Origin: Actinomadura physcomitrii | GTDB lineage: Bacteria; Actinomycetota; Actinomycetes; Streptosporangiales; Streptosporangiaceae | DNA length: 64,000 bases | Assembly: GCF_008923205.2 (NCBI RefSeq) | Contig: NZ_WBMS02000015.1 | Coordinates: forward strand, 77,891 to 141,890 | Direction: 5' to 3' | In this document: piece by piece, positions 26,454 through 34,669 of the stretch | Layout of the letters: each line of letters opens with the position of its first letter | Position numbering within the stretch: the first letter of the stretch is position 1 | The notes under the pieces: generated by a model | The model's input: only the letters and a program-made list of their open reading frames with translations | Database searches by the model: none | What the model was told of the DNA's origin: nothing | Position numbers and translations under genes: made by a program

Positions 26454-26514
26454 TACTCCAGCCGCACTTGGAGATCTCGATTAGACCTAGATCTCCAAGT
26501 GTGGCTGGAGTATT
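26452..26514. terminator. Long inverted repeat, probable bidirectional terminator
   Basis: 26-bp arms (26452-26477 and 26489-26514), identical apart from one mismatch, with an 11-base loop. AT-rich ends (AATACTCCA...TGGAGTATT) give a U-run on either strand. It overlaps the end of both convergent genes. Confidence 0.65.
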
Positions 26515-26986
26515 AGCCTCTCGCGGCACCGGAGGGCCATATGGTCCGGACGGGCTTGTTGAAATCTCGGGCGGCTTGGACTACGTCGGCGGTGCCGCCG
26601 TAGCCGCGTGCGGGTTGGCCGTCCCAGACGGCCCAGAGTTCGTCAGCGAGGGTCAGCATGTGTTGGCTGGCGGCCATGTGGGCTTCGCTGGTGGATTCGG
26701 TGAAGGGCATGCGGTGGACCTGGGTGGCTTGGGCGAGGAGCTTGCGGTACTCGGCGTGGTGCTCTCCGGGTAGGCCGGCGAGGTAGTGCTCTGCTGGGAC
26801 GATGACCTCGATCTGGCCGCCTTGGGCGAGGACGGCTCGGGCGAACAGGGTGTCGGCGCCGTCGGCGAGGCAGGTCAGGCCGGTGATGTCGTCGGTGATG
26901 GGGGAGAGGGCCTCGCCGAGCGCTTCGGCTATCAGGGCTTCGGTCGCGGGTGGTAGGGAGCGGTGGCCGGAGATGGCGATGCGCAA
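26513..26986 (-). CDS. SLOG-superfamily nucleotide-binding-like protein, copy 1
   Basis: 157 aa. MRIAISGHRSLPPATE at the N-terminus and the later LADGADTLFARAVL fit the Rossmann-like SLOG/DprA-type fold (SGHR motif), which binds nucleotides or nucleotide-derived ligands. It is nearly identical to the protein at 41911-42384. In the intact locus the partner gene is an XRE-TPR regulator; here that partner is truncated. Function is unknown; SLOG proteins are often ligand sensors or enzymes in nucleotide signalling. Confidence 0.7.
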   Translation of the reverse strand: MRIAISGHRSLPPATEALIAEALGEALSPITDDITGLTCLADGADTLFARAVLAQGGQIEVIVPAEHYLAGLPGEHHAEYRKLLAQATQVHRMPFTESTSEAHMAASQHMLTLADELWAVWDGQPARGYGGTADVVQAARDFNKPVRTIWPSGAARG

Positions 26987-26995
26987 CGGGTTCTC

Positions 26996-27822
26996 CTAGA
27001 GCAGGGTTGATCTGAGGCGGTCGTCGAAGCGGGCGACGGTAGGCGTGGTGGCGGGGGCGGTGCTGTAGCGGAACTGGCGGGCTTGCCTGATGATGCGTTC
27101 GGACCCGTAGGCGATGCCGATGTTGAGGGCGTCGAGCGCGAGGGTGAACGCCTCGTCGGTCTCGCCGCGTTGGCAGGCTGCGGTCGCTACTTCCAGGGTG
27201 GTCAGTGCGGCTTGCTTGGGTGCCGGTTGGGCGGTCGGGAGCGATTCGCCGAAGGCGCGGGCCGCTTCGGAGGGTTGGCCGAGGCGGACGGCGATTGAGG
27301 CCCGGATGCGTGCGAGCTTGGCGAGGTCGAAGGGGTAGACCCAGGGCCAGGGCGGTGGGCCGTCGGTGCGGGAGATGGCGTGTTCGGCGGTTTTGATTGC
27401 TTGTGTGGCGGCGTGCTCGTCGGGGTGGGGGTTGGAGGCGTGCGCGAGCGCTTCGAGGGAGGCGAGCCAGGCGGTTGGGGTGCTTCCCGCCGTGGGCGGC
27501 AGCGTCTTGCGGGCTTTGTCGATCATGGCGAGGCCGAGTAGCGGGTCGCCGGCGGCGTCGATCTCGAAAGCGGCGAGGCTTCCGGTCATGTAGACGGCGA
27601 GCACGTCGTTCTTGGCGAGCTTTGCCGCGGTGATGGCTTGGCGGTAGTAGGTGCGGGCGCTGCCGAGGTCGAGCATGTCCATCGACAGCCAGGCCGCGAA
27701 GCCGGCGGCTTCGCTGACGGCGGCTGCGACGGCGGGGACGTGCGGGCCTGCAATGCGGTGTGCTCGGACGGCCAGCTCCAGGTGCGAGCGGACGCCGTCG
27801 ATGAGGTCGCGGGAGCAGAATC
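26996..27822 (-). pseudogene. 5'-truncated XRE-TPR regulator
   Basis: The frame from FCSRDLIDGVRSHLELAVRAH to the C-terminus FDDRLRSTLL matches residues ~138-411 of the intact regulator at 42394-43629. The helix-turn-helix N-terminus is missing. Upstream sequence switches at ~27822 to a CHAT-gene fragment in a different frame, so this part has no proper start and is probably not expressed as in the intact copy. It retains the helical TPR-like region only. Confidence 0.75.
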
Positions 27823-28079
27823 GCCTCGCCCCATCGCGGGATCTTGGCCGCGATGGCCTGTCCGCGGTCGGAGTAGACGGCGTAAGGATGGCGGAGGTAG
27901 TCCTCCAGGTACCAGCGCAGGTCCTCGAGTGCCTCGCCGTCCAGTGGCCACACCATCTCGGCGTCCGCAACGACCGTTTCAGGTTGGTCGCCGCCCTGCC
28001 ACCACACCGATAGCGACACCCGCCCCTGATCATCAATGTCGATCAGAAGTCGATCATTCCCCTGTTCGGTCACCAGCAC
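27823..28079 (-). pseudogene. N-terminal fragment of a CHAT-type gene
   Basis: From GTG 28079 the first ~85 codons (for example LEDLRWYLEDYLRHPYAVYSD) parallel the N-terminus of the CHAT protein encoded on the opposite strand from 28413 (LEDLRWYLEEYLTAPFAVYED). At ~27822 the sequence breaks into the XRE-TPR duplication out of frame. Only the start of a diverged CHAT gene survives. Confidence 0.7.
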
Positions 28080-28412
28080 CCCCTTGGACCCTTCTCCCAG
28101 GAGTGCCCACGAACCCGGCTCTGTGATCAGGGTGCGGTCCTTGGATGTACCAGGCTAGAGGGCGCTTAGTGGACGTCGGCAAGAAGGGCTCGCATGACCC
28201 GCCGGGCTGGCCGGAAGAGGTCATTCGGGGCTTGCTGAAATGCTCGTTCAGGACGATCTGCGCAAGGTGCGTTTCCATAGTCGGGTTCTGGCGAATATGG
28301 ATGTCTATCCTGCGAGGTGACATTGGAGCCGGCCCAACGTGAAGAATCTTGCGTTGGCTGTGAACGTCCCCCAGGGGCGGCTGGTCTTCTGGGAGCGATA
28401 ACGGGGTGCGAT
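28080..28412. other. Divergent region upstream of the CHAT gene
   Basis: 333 bases between the CHAT fragment (minus) and the CHAT gene (plus). A frame extending the CHAT protein upstream to GTG 28317 exists but shows no family-like residues. No clear promoter or palindrome found. Confidence 0.4.
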
Positions 28413-31400
28413 GTGCGAGATGGTCGTCGCAGGAGTCAGCTCCTGGTGTCCGTGGACGCCGACGGCCGGGTAACGGTCCAGGTCCGCTTGGCGGGGGAGG
28501 CGTTCGCCACCCAGGTGGCCGCGGCCCGGGAGATGCCGTGGCCGCTGGACGATACGGCTCTTGAGGATTTGCGCTGGTATCTGGAGGAGTACCTGACCGC
28601 GCCGTTCGCGGTTTACGAGGACCGTGGCGCGGCCATCCGGGACCGCCTGGACGTCTGGGGCGGCGACCTGTTCACCGCGCTATTCGGACAGGCCGGCCCG
28701 GCCCGCGAGGCGTACGTGGCGGCCAGAAGCCGCAGAGATGTGGAGATCGTCCTGCAGTCGGCGTCGGCGCGGTTTCTCGGTCTGCCGTGGGAGTTGATGC
28801 GCGACCCGGCCCGTCCGACTCCGCTGGCACTGGAAGGCCTCCCGATGATCCGGACCCTGCCGTCCGCGGACCTGACCGAGTCGTTCGAACCCGTCGGTGC
28901 GGCAGGGGCGCGGCTGCGGGTGCTGATGGTGGTGTCGCGGCCCGAGGGCACCGCCGACGTCGGCTACCAGATGGTCGCCCGGCCTCTCCTGGAACGCTTG
29001 GAGTCCGTCCGCGGCACGGTCGAACTGACGGTCCTGCGGCCACCCACCCTCACCCAGTTCGAGACGGTCCTGCAGGACGCCGTGGAACGCGGGGAACCGT
29101 TCCACATCGTGCATTTCGACGGCCACGGCGTCTTCGCCCGCGAACCCGTCCTGCCGGCCGGACGCGGCTCCGCAATGTACGAGACCGCCGGCGAACGGGG
29201 AATGCTGGCGTTCGAGAAACCCGAAGGCGGCGCCGACCTCGTCCCCGCAGAGCGCGTCGCCGCCGTCCTGGCCGCCGGCCAGGTTCCCGTCGTCGTATTG
29301 AACGCCTGCCAGTCGGCGCAACTCGGCAGCGAGGTCGAAGCCGCCGTCGCGACCCGGCTTCTACGCGAGGGCACCGCTTCGGTGGTCGCCATGGCCTACA
29401 GCGTCTACGCCGTCGCCGCCGCTGAGTTCATGGCTGTCTTCTATGAGCGGCTGTTCGCCGGAGACAGCGTCAGCGAAGCCGCCACCAAAGCACGCCAACA
29501 CCTACACACCTCCAACCTGCGCCCGAGCCCCAAAGGGCCGTTGCCGCTAGAGGACTGGATGGTCCCGGTCCACTACATGCGCCGCGACATCTCTTTCCCG
29601 GGCCTCACCACCCCACGGCCACAACCAACATCTCAGGAAGCGATGCTGGCCGAGGTCCGAGCCAAGATGCAGGACGATGGCGTGGGGAACGGTCACGGAC
29701 TGGCACCAGCCGGGAAGTTCGTGGGCCGGGACGGCCTGCTGTTCACCCTCGATACGGCGGCGCGTCTGCAACCTGTCATCGTGTTGCATGGTCCGGGTGG
29801 GGTGGGGAAGACGGAGCTGGCCAAGGCTTTCGGACGGTGGTGGCGGGACACCGGCGGCGTCGACCGGCCTGATCTGGTGTTCTGGGATTCGTTCGAGCCG
29901 GGTGTCTCCTCGTTCGGCCTGGACGGTCTGGTGACCAGTCTCGGTCTGCGGGTGTTCGGCAACGACTTCGCCGCCCTGGACCGGTTGGAGCGGCGTAGGA
30001 CGGTCGAGGGGTTGTTGAGCGAGGTTCGGGTGTTGTGGTTGTGGGACAACTTCGAGACCGTCCGTTCCATGCCCGACCCCACCGGCGCCACCCCGCCCTT
30101 GGACCAGGACGAGGCAGACGAGCTGAGGGGTTTCCTGCACCGGATCGCCGCCAGGGGCCGTTCGGCGATCGTGATCACCAGCCGCAGCCCCGAGGACTGG
30201 CTCGGCCCCCAGACCCGCCGCATCGAAGTAGGGGGCCTGAACCGCGACGAAGCCATCCTCTACGCCAATCAGCTTCTGGCGCCCTACCCCGGCACGCGGC
30301 CGAAGCGGGAACGGCGCGCGTTCGAGGACCTCATGCACTGGCTGGACGGGCATCCCCTCAGCATGCGTCTAATCCTCCCTCTCCTCGATACCACCACCCC
30401 GGAGCGGCTGCTCGACGCGCTCCAAGGGACCGAGCCGCTGCCAACAGGTGATGACGAAGACCGGACTACCAACCTGGCCGCCAGCATCGCCTACTCCTTC
30501 ACCCACCTGCCCGAGCACGACCAGCAGGCCCTTACGGTACTCGCTCTCTTCCACACCATCACCGACAGTGATGTTCTTGCCTTGCTGTCCCAATCACCGA
30601 AGTGCCCGCAGCGATTGCGTGATCTCTCGTCCGCCGAGTGGCAGGGGATCCTGGAGCGGGCGGCCGGAGTCGGGCTGCTGTCCGAACTCGGTGCGGGAAT
30701 GTTCCGTCTGCACCCGGCGCTGCCTTTGTATCTGACCGCGCACTGGCAGCGCCTCAGCCTGGGCGGGTTCAGTACCGAGTACGCTGCGGCGATGTGGGCG
30801 CTGCTGGACGCATCCGCCGCTTTTGCTCAATGGTTGGGCGAACAGTGGAACAGCGAAAGCGCCCAGACGGCGGTGACTGTGATGGAACTGCATCGCCGCA
30901 ACCTGTCGGCCATGCTGGGCCACGCCCTCACCCACGGGCACTGGTCCCACGCCGACACCATCGCTCGGCCTCTCAACGAATACTGGAACCTGCGGGGGCT
31001 GTACGAGGAGGCGCGGGCTTGGGTCGACCGTACGCAACACGTCCTCGAAGACCCGCCCGGCACCCCACCCCCACTCGACGCCCCCGCCGGCCACCTCTGG
31101 GCCTTCCTCACCCATGCCCAGGCCAACCGGCAGGTACGCGCTGGACAACTCACCCAAGCCGAGCATTCCTACCGCGCCCTTCTGAACTCCTATCAGGAGC
31201 TACCCGGTAGTGAGGACATACACGTCAACATCGCAGTTCTCTATCATCAGCTCGGTATGACCGCCTATCTCAGGGGGGAGTTGGACCAGGCCGAACACTG
31301 GTACCGAAAATCCCTCACGATTGAAGAAAGGCTCAACAACCGGTCCGGCATGGCCGGCACGTACCATGAGCTCGGCATCACCGCCCGGAAGCGAGGGGAC

Positions 31401-32117
31401 TTGGACCAAGCTGACCGGTGGGGCCGCAAGGCCCTTAGGATCCATGAGGAGCTCGGCGACCGGCCCAGAATGGCCATCGTCTACCACAACCTTGGAAACA
31501 CTGCGCAACGGAGTGGCGAACTGGACCGGGCCGACGACTGGTATCGCAAGGCCTTGAATATCCGCGACGAGCTCGGTGACCGGCCCGGCATGGCTGGTAC
31601 CTACCATCAGCTTGGCGTCACCGCTTATCTCAGGGGAGATTTGGATCAGGCCGACCACTGGTACCGGAAAGCCCTCACCATCAAAGAAGGACTCCGCAAC
31701 CGGCCCAGCATGGCCAGCACGTACCACCAGATTGGTATCACCGCCCAGCACCGAGGAGACTTGGACCAAGCCGCCGACTGGTGCCGCAAGGCCCTAGCCA
31801 TCTTCGCAGAGCTACACGACCGACCTGGCATGGCGAACAGCTACGGACAACTTGGACGGCTTGCTGAAATCCGTGGGGACAATCGCCAGGCGCTCGAGTG
31901 GACGATCCGCTGCATCGCCCTTTTCGAGCACTACCCCCACCCCGCCACCGGACCAGCACCCGACCGCCTCAAACACCTCACCCACCAACTAGGCGTGCAC
32001 ACCCTAAAGACGCTCTGGCGCGCCATCACCGGAGACACCCTTCCCTCGTCCATTCAAACCCACGTCGCCCAGACCGGGCCGGACGAGACCGGCTCCGGTG
32101 AAAGCAGGACTAAATGA
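28413..32117 (+). CDS. CHAT protease / NB-ARC NTPase / TPR protein
   Basis: About 1234 aa from GTG 28413, chosen because the homologous fragment on the other strand starts at the same point; GTG 28317 is the longest alternative. Residues ~1-390 are a CHAT (caspase-like) peptidase with catalytic His in HFDGHG (~238) and Cys in VVLNACQSAQ (~299). An NB-ARC/STAND NTPase follows, with Walker A HGPGGVGKTE (~460-467) and Walker B-like VLWLWDNF. The C-terminus (~940-1190) carries about six near-identical TPRs (GDLDQADHWYRKALTI type). The architecture is that of a ligand-sensing, nucleotide-switched immune protease. The downstream gene overlaps by 4 bases and is a candidate target. Confidence 0.82.
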   Translation: MRDGRRRSQLLVSVDADGRVTVQVRLAGEAFATQVAAAREMPWPLDDTALEDLRWYLEEYLTAPFAVYEDRGAAIRDRLDVWGGDLFTALFGQAGPAREAYVAARSRRDVEIVLQSASARFLGLPWELMRDPARPTPLALEGLPMIRTLPSADLTESFEPVGAAGARLRVLMVVSRPEGTADVGYQMVARPLLERLESVRGTVELTVLRPPTLTQFETVLQDAVERGEPFHIVHFDGHGVFAREPVLPAGRGSAMYETAGERGMLAFEKPEGGADLVPAERVAAVLAAGQVPVVVLNACQSAQLGSEVEAAVATRLLREGTASVVAMAYSVYAVAAAEFMAVFYERLFAGDSVSEAATKARQHLHTSNLRPSPKGPLPLEDWMVPVHYMRRDISFPGLTTPRPQPTSQEAMLAEVRAKMQDDGVGNGHGLAPAGKFVGRDGLLFTLDTAARLQPVIVLHGPGGVGKTELAKAFGRWWRDTGGVDRPDLVFWDSFEPGVSSFGLDGLVTSLGLRVFGNDFAALDRLERRRTVEGLLSEVRVLWLWDNFETVRSMPDPTGATPPLDQDEADELRGFLHRIAARGRSAIVITSRSPEDWLGPQTRRIEVGGLNRDEAILYANQLLAPYPGTRPKRERRAFEDLMHWLDGHPLSMRLILPLLDTTTPERLLDALQGTEPLPTGDDEDRTTNLAASIAYSFTHLPEHDQQALTVLALFHTITDSDVLALLSQSPKCPQRLRDLSSAEWQGILERAAGVGLLSELGAGMFRLHPALPLYLTAHWQRLSLGGFSTEYAAAMWALLDASAAFAQWLGEQWNSESAQTAVTVMELHRRNLSAMLGHALTHGHWSHADTIARPLNEYWNLRGLYEEARAWVDRTQHVLEDPPGTPPPLDAPAGHLWAFLTHAQANRQVRAGQLTQAEHSYRALLNSYQELPGSEDIHVNIAVLYHQLGMTAYLRGELDQAEHWYRKSLTIEERLNNRSGMAGTYHELGITARKRGDLDQADRWGRKALRIHEELGDRPRMAIVYHNLGNTAQRSGELDRADDWYRKALNIRDELGDRPGMAGTYHQLGVTAYLRGDLDQADHWYRKALTIKEGLRNRPSMASTYHQIGITAQHRGDLDQAADWCRKALAIFAELHDRPGMANSYGQLGRLAEIRGDNRQALEWTIRCIALFEHYPHPATGPAPDRLKHLTHQLGVHTLKTLWRAITGDTLPSSIQTHVAQTGPDETGSGESRTK

Positions 32118-32500
32118 ACGACGCCATCCGGCAAGCAGCCCATGCCGCAGCGGCACGGCTGGTGCCCGAGTACGGCCAGCGCCTTCCTGCAGACGTCGAA
32201 GCCGCCCTTCACAGCGCCTACAGCGCCCCCCGCCGCGACCAGTACCTCGATCCCATCTCCCTCGGGGGCCTCATCGTCAGCGTCGCCACACTCGCCTGGA
32301 CCATCTACCAAGATCACAAGAAGAAGCACAACGATCCGCCGGCTGCCTCGGTCATCATCCGGACCATCCGCATTGAAATCGACGACAACGGTGTTCCCGG
32401 CGAACTTGGCACGGAACAACGCGACCGGATCATCCAGACAGTGGTCGAGGAAACCACACACGCCATCAACGACGAGACCGCTCGGCCCGGGGACCGGTAA
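32114..32500 (+). CDS. Single-TM protein coupled to the CHAT gene
   Basis: 128 aa, ATGA overlap with the CHAT gene. One hydrophobic segment at ~47-66 (ISLGGLIVSVATLAWTIY) is followed by a basic cluster (DHKKKH) and an acidic/polar tail. The N-terminal helical part resembles no domain I know. Its coupling to a caspase-like protease makes it a possible membrane-acting substrate or anchor, by analogy with protease-activated gasdermins; that is inference, as it has no gasdermin features I can see. Confidence 0.7.
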   Translation: MNDAIRQAAHAAAARLVPEYGQRLPADVEAALHSAYSAPRRDQYLDPISLGGLIVSVATLAWTIYQDHKKKHNDPPAASVIIRTIRIEIDDNGVPGELGTEQRDRIIQTVVEETTHAINDETARPGDR

Positions 32501-32627
32501 CCATGATGGCGGCCAAATCCGAGATGGCGGGGTCCACACATCGGAGGAGAGCGAGTCCTGATGGCCGTGGCCAAGCCGTGAACCGGGGACCTCTTGGGCC
32601 GAAGGCGACGGCTCCCCTGCAGGGTCG

Positions 32628-32664
32628 GTTAGGAAGGGTGCCTCCAGGCCTCAGCCTTCCTAAC
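32628..32664 (+). terminator. Hairpin downstream of the CHAT operon
   Basis: GTTAGGAAGG (32628-32637) pairs perfectly with CCTTCCTAAC (32655-32664), loop 17 bases. It lies about 130 bases after the last CHAT-operon gene. Confidence 0.45.
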
Positions 32665-32868
32665 GCACCTCGCCACCGCTTGCGGCGGGACGTCGTCTCC
32701 TCGCCCGAGAAAGACATGGTGGGCCAGATGGTGGTCTGCCCCACTATGTCATGATGTGTCCGAGGGGTGATCGCGACCAATTTACGGTGCCCATTCGCGC
32801 CCAAATTGGAGATATTTGCCGTATCTCGGTGGGAGGTTAACCACCCATCTTGCGCGACAAGCCTGAAC

Positions 32869-32895
32869 TCGCATGCGAGCATCTCGCATGCGAGT
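32869..32895. promoter_or_regulatory. Two tandem 12-bp palindromes
   Basis: CTCGCATGCGAG occurs twice, at 32869-32880 and 32884-32895, separated by CAT. Each copy is a perfect palindrome. The spacing suggests cooperative binding of a dimeric regulator, but no promoter or downstream plus-strand gene is evident. Confidence 0.5.
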
Positions 32896-33040
32896 CTAAC
32901 GTATCAGGTGCAGTGCGCATGAGTTTCTCATGGTTTCCAAAGAAACGGGATGGGGGCTTTGCTGACGACGACATCGTGATGCGCCACAAAGGTCGATTCG
33001 CCTGGCGGCCTCCCTGCCGTTCACGGCGATGGTGTGACGG

Positions 33041-34216
33041 TCACGACGGCACCGTGGTGAGTCCGGCGCGGTCGAGGCGGGCGATGAAACTGGGTTTGCG
33101 GTGGTGCTTTCGGTGCAGGAGCGTGAAGCGCTCGGCGAACTCCGGGAGCAGTCCGGTGCGGTCGGCGATGGTCCGCAGGTCTTCGAGGAGTTCGACGGCC
33201 ACGTCATAGTCGAACGGCTTCCGGTTATCGATCAGTTCGTCGATGCGCGCCCAGGTCACCTCCGGGTCGCGGGCGATGGCGTCCAGCCTCTTATCGCGGG
33301 CCGCCGCGCGTTCCTGCTCCCGGCGGGCCTCCTGCGCCGCCCGCGCCGCCTCGGCTTCGCGTTCGCGCTCGTGGCGGATTTCGGCTGCGGTGTCCAGGAG
33401 CTCTGCCACGGTGCGCCGGGGGCGACCGTCTTGCCCGATGTCGGGCTCGCCGCGGAACCGGCGTAGCAGTTCCATCCGGACCTGGGCGCCCTGCCCCTGC
33501 ACGACCCGGAGCAGGAGAGCGTTCCGGTCGCCTGCAGGCAAGCCCTCGATCCACCTGGCCAGCTCAGCGGGGTCGTCCTCGGGCTCGGTCAGGGACGGGC
33601 TGGTCCGGGCCGCGACTTCGAGCAGGTCATTGTCGAGGCGGAGGAAGTCGGCGAGCGCGCGCTGCGGGGCGGTGAGGGCGCGCAGCCCCGCGGGTACCGG
33701 TGGTTCGAGGTCGTCCTCCTCGTCTGCGTCGAAGGCGTCCTCGTCACGTTCCCAGGTTCCGTAGCCCGCCAGCCAGGCGAGGTAGAGGGGGCGCAGGTCT
33801 CCGGCGGCGAGTTCGGTGCGGACGCCCACGATCGCTGACAGGGAGTCTTCGGCGCCTTCAACCCAGTCGCCGCCTTCGTCCTGGCTGGTCAGGTCGAGAA
33901 TGAGGTGCTCGCCGGATGTTTCGGCGGTCACGTGGGGGTCGATGCAGTACTGCTCGGCGACCTTGAGGGGGAGAAGTGTGCGGGGTAGGCGGAGGATCAC
34001 CTGATGGGTGCCCCAGTTGGTGACGTACAGGTGCGCGTCGTAGTAACGCCGCATCATTTTCCGGGGATTACCCCGGAAATCGCCCCAGTGGTATTCGTTG
34101 GTGAAACTGGTGGCGGTGATGCGTGCCCGGGTGGACAGGGCGCGGACTTCGGCCTGCTGCCGTTCGTCCAGCGGCTGGTCCACGGCAAGGAATTCGTAGT
34201 ACTGGTATGTGCTCAT
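33041..34216 (-). CDS. Conserved actinobacterial protein of unknown function
   Basis: 391 aa beginning MSTYQYYEFLAVDQPLDERQ. The first ~150 residues look globular (TNEYHWGDFRGNPRKMMRRY). A helical, acidic middle is followed by a charged coiled-coil stretch (REREAEAARAAQEARREQER) at ~285-310. It ends in RKPSFIARLDRAGL, a tail shared with the protein encoded at 34670-35926 on the other strand and reminiscent of SWIM zinc-finger protein C-termini. No SWIM cysteines are present. It lies 12 bases downstream of the small gene at 34229, in one transcription unit. Confidence 0.75.
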   Translation of the reverse strand: MSTYQYYEFLAVDQPLDERQQAEVRALSTRARITATSFTNEYHWGDFRGNPRKMMRRYYDAHLYVTNWGTHQVILRLPRTLLPLKVAEQYCIDPHVTAETSGEHLILDLTSQDEGGDWVEGAEDSLSAIVGVRTELAAGDLRPLYLAWLAGYGTWERDEDAFDADEEDDLEPPVPAGLRALTAPQRALADFLRLDNDLLEVAARTSPSLTEPEDDPAELARWIEGLPAGDRNALLLRVVQGQGAQVRMELLRRFRGEPDIGQDGRPRRTVAELLDTAAEIRHEREREAEAARAAQEARREQERAAARDKRLDAIARDPEVTWARIDELIDNRKPFDYDVAVELLEDLRTIADRTGLLPEFAERFTLLHRKHHRKPSFIARLDRAGLTTVPS

Positions 34217-34228
34217 CTTCGCTCGTGC

Positions 34229-34540
34229 TCAGGGTGCCCAACGCCGGTAGGCGTGGATCCATTCGGCACCTACCGGAGGGGGCGTGGGAAGCGGCAGATC
34301 AAGGATGCCGATGGCCTGGCGGTGCTTCCCGCGAGTGCAGATCGCGACGATCCCGCCGCCATCGGACAGGTCGAGCTGGGTGACGGTCACCTCAACACCA
34401 AGGATGCTGGTCAGGAAGGGCACTGCCAGGTGCTCTTCCAGCATGCAGTGGAACCCGATGAGCTGCTCGTGCTCGTCGTAGGCGTCGACGGTGGCCTGCT
34501 CCACCAATGCGTCCAGTTCGGCGTCGCTCAATCCGGCCAT
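34229..34540 (-). CDS. Small conserved protein, often labelled calcium-binding
   Basis: 103 aa from ATG 34540 (MAGLSDAELDALVEQATVDA). An acidic N-terminal helix with DAYDEHEQ is followed by a beta-rich part ending GAEWIHAYRRWAP. From memory, actinobacterial homologues are annotated as calcium-binding proteins; I see no canonical EF-hand loop. A longer start at 34747 would run into the divergent gene and is Pro/Ala-rich, so I rejected it. It precedes the 391-aa gene closely. Confidence 0.65.
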   Translation of the reverse strand: MAGLSDAELDALVEQATVDAYDEHEQLIGFHCMLEEHLAVPFLTSILGVEVTVTQLDLSDGGGIVAICTRGKHRQAIGILDLPLPTPPPVGAEWIHAYRRWAP

Positions 34541-34669
34541 GCCGGTCAGCGTAGTGAGGCGGGCCGGACGGGGAGTGCGTTTCGGCTCATCGTCGATGGA
34601 CCGGCCGGTCGTCTGCCCGAGGCCGGTCGCCGGGGTGGCGGATGCCGGTGGCTTCGCCGGTCGGCTTGA

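Larger units (their letters stand above)
26513..27822. repeat. 1.3-kb direct duplication, left copy
   Basis: Matches 41911-43217 in the same orientation at roughly 90% or more by eye, covering the SLOG gene and the 3' two-thirds of the XRE-TPR gene. The match stops abruptly at about 27822. The copies could recombine and delete or circularise the ~15.4 kb between them. Confidence 0.75.
32501..33040. other. 540-base non-coding stretch with hairpin and operator-like repeats
   Basis: It holds a terminator-like hairpin (32628-32664), a recombinase-core-like motif TGTGTCCGAGGGGTGA at 32755-32770, and two tandem palindromes at 32869-32895. Short plus-strand frames exist but lack coding character. 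Confidence 0.5.
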
